From: Oscillospiraceae bacterium
Lineage (GTDB): Bacteria; Bacillota; Clostridia; Christensenellales; Aristaeellaceae
Length of the DNA stretch: 63,725 nt
Direction of reading: 5' to 3'
Assembly: GCA_031270865.1 (NCBI GenBank)
Contig: JAISWI010000014.1
Coordinates: 1-63,725, forward strand
Shown: piece after piece, positions 60,989 to 63,725 of the stretch
How the letters are laid out: each line of letters starts with the position of its first letter
Numbering within the stretch: the stretch's first letter is position 1
Program-made: the position numbers and the translations under genes
The notes under the pieces: generated by a model
What the model saw: the letters and a program-made list of their open reading frames with translations, nothing else
Databases searched by the model: none
Told to the model about the DNA's origin: nothing

Positions 60989-62125
60989 CTACCGATGGTT
61001 CTTGGGGTCCGCCGCGTCCGCGAACGCGTTGCCCGTCAGGTAAAAGCAGATCGTCAGCAGCGACAGCACGATCGCCGGGAATATTAGCTGATATCTTAGT
61101 GATGGAGACATCATCAGTATGCGCCCGGCGTTGATCAGGTTGCCCAGCGACGGCGTCTCGATCGGCACGCCCAGGCCGATGTACGTCAGGAAAACCTCCA
61201 TGTCGATAGCGTACGGGATCGACAGCGCGACGCGCAGCATGATCACCGAAACCATCTGCGGCAACAGGTTTCGCGTGATGATCCGCCTAAGCCCGGTGCC
61301 CAGGCAGCGCGAGGCGACGTTGAAGTCCTGATCGCGGATGATCAGCGTCAGGTTGCGGATGAACCGCGCCAGCACGATCCAGCTGGTGAACGACATCGCC
61401 AGTATGATCGTGCGAACGCTGGGGCGCAGTATGTACGAGGCGAGGATCAGCACGATCGTGGTTGGTATGTTATTAAGTATATTATATATTTCCGTAAAAA
61501 GGAAATCCAGCTTGCGCGCATACCCCCACAGCGCGCCCATCAGTATCCCGATCGCGGCCTGGATCACCGCGACGGTCAGCCCAATGAACAGGCTTGTTCG
61601 CGCGCCGGACCAGATTCGCGCCCACAGGTCCTGCCCGATCGAGTTCGTGCCGAACCAGAACTCCCCGTCCGGGGCGCGGTTGATGATCTGCATGCCCGTT
61701 TCCGGGCTGTTGTGGATCAGGTTAGGGTCGGACTGGCGCGGCAGGTACGGCTGTATGAATGTGAACAGAACAATTATGATAACGATCGATAGCGCGGCCA
61801 CAGCGCCTCGATTCGCCAGGAACATCCGAAGCGTGCTGCCCCAGTAGGAATAATGGGAATAGCCCGTTTGCTCGGCTTCGCGGGCGTCGCCGGGCGCGAG
61901 CCTGAACACGCCGGGCGGCAGAGCGGCTATCTGTTCCGGGGAAAGGTCGTCCGGTTTCGCGCTATATAAATAGGAAGAAACACGTGCCGAATCCTGTCGG
62001 GCATCGCCGTTAACCGCGCCGGCCGCGGTGTTTTTTGCCGCTTCGCGCGCCGCGTTCCTGAGCGCCAGCGCCACATCGTCGCCGGCCCGCTCCACCCTGC
62101 GCTCACCCAGCGAGAAGCGCGACAT
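60989..62125 (-). CDS. oppC: Oligopeptide ABC transporter permease OppC
   Basis: 378 aa with a long N-terminal cytoplasmic part of about 105 residues before the first helix, unlike the usual 20-60. Later FGTNSIGQDLWARIWSGART and RCLGTGLRRIITRNLLPQMV, the family coupling loop, and about six helices. Stop and start overlap with oppB is TGATG. Confidence 0.92.
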   Translation of the reverse strand: MSRFSLGERRVERAGDDVALALRNAAREAAKNTAAGAVNGDARQDSARVSSYLYSAKPDDLSPEQIAALPPGVFRLAPGDAREAEQTGYSHYSYWGSTLRMFLANRGAVAALSIVIIIVLFTFIQPYLPRQSDPNLIHNSPETGMQIINRAPDGEFWFGTNSIGQDLWARIWSGARTSLFIGLTVAVIQAAIGILMGALWGYARKLDFLFTEIYNILNNIPTTIVLILASYILRPSVRTIILAMSFTSWIVLARFIRNLTLIIRDQDFNVASRCLGTGLRRIITRNLLPQMVSVIMLRVALSIPYAIDMEVFLTYIGLGVPIETPSLGNLINAGRILMMSPSLRYQLIFPAIVLSLLTICFYLTGNAFADAADPKNHR

Positions 62126-63066
62126 CAGCGGGCCTCCGTTCTCTTGGCCAGGCTGATCCTCGGGTCGACCAGCGCCATGGCCAGGTCGCCCAGCAGCAGC
62201 CCGACGATCGTCAGCACCGCGAAGATGATCACCAGCGCCTGTACCATCGTGTTATCCTGCCTCTTTATCACGTCCACCATCAGCCCGCCCATGCCGGGGA
62301 TCGAGTACAACGATTCGACGTATATCGACCCGGCGAGTGTCAACAACAACGAGTTAGGTATCAGCTGGACGATGGGCACTACAGCGTTCCTGAACACGTG
62401 CCTGAACCACACGGCCATGGCCGGTACGCCCTTGACCCGCGCCAGCTTGATATATTCCTTGTTCGCCTCGTCAACGGTATACCGGCGCATCCACATAGCG
62501 AAATACGCGACAGACGGCATCGCCAGCGATATCACGGGCAATACCATCGTCTGCCATTTGTCGGGATTATACAACAAACTAATGTTAAGCGCTTGGGTTC
62601 CGTACAACTGCAGGAACAAGTAGTATATCGCGGATGGTACCGCTTGCATAAATACTATATACACGGTGCCCATCCGGTCCCACGCGCCGCCCTTGCGCCT
62701 GGCCATCAGCACGCCCAGCCCGAGACCAAGCGGGATGCTTATGCCCACGGCGATCAACCCGAACCGCAGCGAGAACGGGGCCTTCTGCGCGATGATCCGC
62801 GATATTGGATAATTCTGCCGATATCTAGTAGAAATGCCCAAATTGCCCCGCGCGAGCTGGCCGAAGAAGTTCAGCAGCTGCGCGGGAAGCGGATCGAGCA
62901 GGCCGAGTTTCCTAAGCCCGTTTTCGACCTGAATCGGCGTCATCTTGTCGAACGACGCGAAGTATCCCTCGATGGGCATCTGCCGCAGCAGTACGAATAC
63001 CACTATAATGATCAGGCAGAGGCTTACGAACGCGCGGCCCAAGCGTTTGGCGATATACAGCAGCAA
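62125..63066 (-). CDS. oppB: Oligopeptide ABC transporter permease OppB
   Basis: 313 aa from a TTG start with GAGG 8 nt upstream; the open frame continues to 63132 through repeat DNA but those residues do not fit the family. YIAKRLGRAFVSLCLIIIVV is helix 1, VKGVPAMAVWFRHVFRNAVV the coupling loop. It begins where the 26-bp tandem repeats end. Confidence 0.9.
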   Translation of the reverse strand: MLLYIAKRLGRAFVSLCLIIIVVFVLLRQMPIEGYFASFDKMTPIQVENGLRKLGLLDPLPAQLLNFFGQLARGNLGISTRYRQNYPISRIIAQKAPFSLRFGLIAVGISIPLGLGLGVLMARRKGGAWDRMGTVYIVFMQAVPSAIYYLFLQLYGTQALNISLLYNPDKWQTMVLPVISLAMPSVAYFAMWMRRYTVDEANKEYIKLARVKGVPAMAVWFRHVFRNAVVPIVQLIPNSLLLTLAGSIYVESLYSIPGMGGLMVDVIKRQDNTMVQALVIIFAVLTIVGLLLGDLAMALVDPRISLAKRTEAR

Positions 63067-63120
63067 TGTTGCGTCCTCAACTACATTTCGGCGTAATTCG
63101 CGCCGAACAACGCCGCGACT

Positions 63121-63276
63121 ATCGCGGGGCAAAGCATCCTGCGGCCATCACAGGACAAAGCGTCCTGCAACCATCGCGGGGCGAAACGTCCTGCAACCAT
63201 AACGGATCGATGCGTCCTGCAACCATCGCGGGGCGAAGCGTCCCGCAGCCATGGCCGCGCCACGCGTCCGGCGGAT
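63121..63276. repeat. Six 26-bp tandem repeats between oppA and oppB
   Basis: Six consecutive 26-bp units (63121, 63147, 63173, 63199, 63225 and 63251) share the pattern ATCGCGGGGCAAAGC-TCCTG CAACC. Unit 2 contains a perfect CAGGAC/GTCCTG inverted repeat. 26 is not a multiple of three, no ribosome-binding site fits, and unit spacing has no unique spacers, so this is neither coding nor CRISPR. Confidence 0.85.
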
Positions 63277-63306
63277 CGCCCCGCCCGCGAATAATCGCGA
63301 AATCCC

Positions 63307-63725
63307 TTACTTCAGCGAGGCCTCACGCTCGGCGGACCAGTCCGCGTACAGCGCCAGGAACTGCGCCTCGGTAAGCGGCTGTTCCAGCACATGCCCGCCT
63401 TTCCACAACCTGTCTGTGTTATGTACGAGGTCGAACGGGTTGTACTTCGCCACGAAGTAGCCCTCCGTGTCCGTGCAGAACGGGATCACGAGCGCGTGGT
63501 TGAGCAGGAACGCCTCGGCCTTGGCGAACTTCTCGTACCGCTCCTCGCTCTTGAGCATCACGCTTTGCGCGTCCTTAAGCAGCGCGAGGTATTCCTCATA
63601 CAGCGCGGCGACGCTCGGGCTCTTCGCCTTGTCTATGAACGTCCATGTGTTGTCGGGGCGGAAGGCCAACGTCCAGTTGTCGGGATCGTCGGCGGTCGCG
63701 CCGTTGTTCAGCTTCATCAGCCCGT
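63307..63725 (-). CDS. oppA: Oligopeptide-binding protein OppA, C-terminal part (cut by window end)
   Basis: The last 139 or so codons of a family-5 binding protein; the start lies beyond the window. PDNTWTFIDKAKSPSVAALY, AEAFLLNHALVIPFCTDTEG and YFVAKYNPFDLVHNTDRLW agree with peptide-binding proteins. Upstream end continues past 63725. It is presumably the first gene of the oppABCDF operon. Confidence 0.85.
   Translation of the reverse strand, partial: GLMKLNNGATADDPDNWTLAFRPDNTWTFIDKAKSPSVAALYEEYLALLKDAQSVMLKSEERYEKFAKAEAFLLNHALVIPFCTDTEGYFVAKYNPFDLVHNTDRLWKGGHVLEQPLTEAQFLALYADWSAEREASLK

Noticed and set aside
63121-63276. CRISPR array
   Set aside because: The 26-bp units follow each other without unique spacers, and there are no cas genes.

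Overview
The window is a GC-rich stretch of a bacterial chromosome. The gene content points to a Bacillota/Clostridia-type organism: an MrfA/MrfB repair pair, a zinc-ribbon L33 with rpmG-secE-nusG-rplK-rplA order, Tn4451-like large serine recombinase remnants, LplABC-type sugar importers and smpB-ssrA linkage. All four solute-binding proteins whose N-termini can be read have plain signal-peptidase-I signals with no lipobox cysteine, which is unusual for Gram-positives and resembles Christensenellales-like Clostridia. That placement is an inference. The first 122 bases are a C homopolymer/low-complexity contig end and are probably an assembly artefact.

Layout. 0.3-4.2 kb (-): malQ-glgP for maltodextrin/glycogen breakdown. 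4.35-8.5 kb (+): mrfA helicase, mrfB exonuclease and a TPR protein. 8.5-14.8 kb (-): proA, a phosphoglycosyl transferase, a GT4 glycosyltransferase and a bifunctional Fkp-like fucokinase/GDP-fucose pyrophosphorylase, suggesting a fucosylated surface glycan. 14.9-16.9 kb (+): asd-dapA from a promoter back to back with that of proA. 16.9-21.0 kb: a degenerate zone with DUF932, MmcQ/YjbR, IS66 and serine-recombinase remnants plus two or three small intact genes, ending at tRNA-Pro(CGG) and tRNA-Thr(CGT). 22.0-24.5 kb: hsp20, an MFS transporter and a flavodoxin. 24.5-26.9 kb (-): rpmG-secE-nusG-rplK-rplA. 26.9-28.5 kb (-): a secreted caspase-like peptidase. 28.55-29.7 kb: repeat-rich non-coding DNA.

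29.7-46 kb is a carbohydrate block: GH116 glycosidase-uxuA-uxuB, an mglBAC simple-sugar importer, an lplB-lplC-binding-protein importer, and a convergent MalEFG-like importer (-) carrying the remnant of a second binding-protein gene. 46.3-51.8 kb (+): phenylacetate-CoA ligase, a class I/II aminotransferase and an SsuABC-type importer, possibly one pathway for an aromatic or other organic acid. 51.8-54.6 kb: a GNAT acetyltransferase, a decapitated serine recombinase whose 3' end runs into ssrA (tmRNA), then smpB. 54.6-63.7 kb (-): a hexapeptide acetyltransferase, a tyrosine recombinase, and oppA(partial)-oppB-oppC-oppD-oppF-UroD-like-proC-rnhA, several of them joined by 1-4 nt stop/start overlaps.

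Most of the window is ordinary metabolism and housekeeping. The points most worth a second look are the truncated recombinase abutting ssrA, six 26-bp tandem repeats between oppB and oppA, a three-hairpin intergenic repeat family, the secreted caspase-like protein, Fkp outside its best-known Bacteroides context, the PaaK-aminotransferase-SsuABC locus, and binding proteins without lipoboxes. No clearly new multi-gene defence or biosynthetic system was found. All calls come from reading the sequence and translations; no database search was run.
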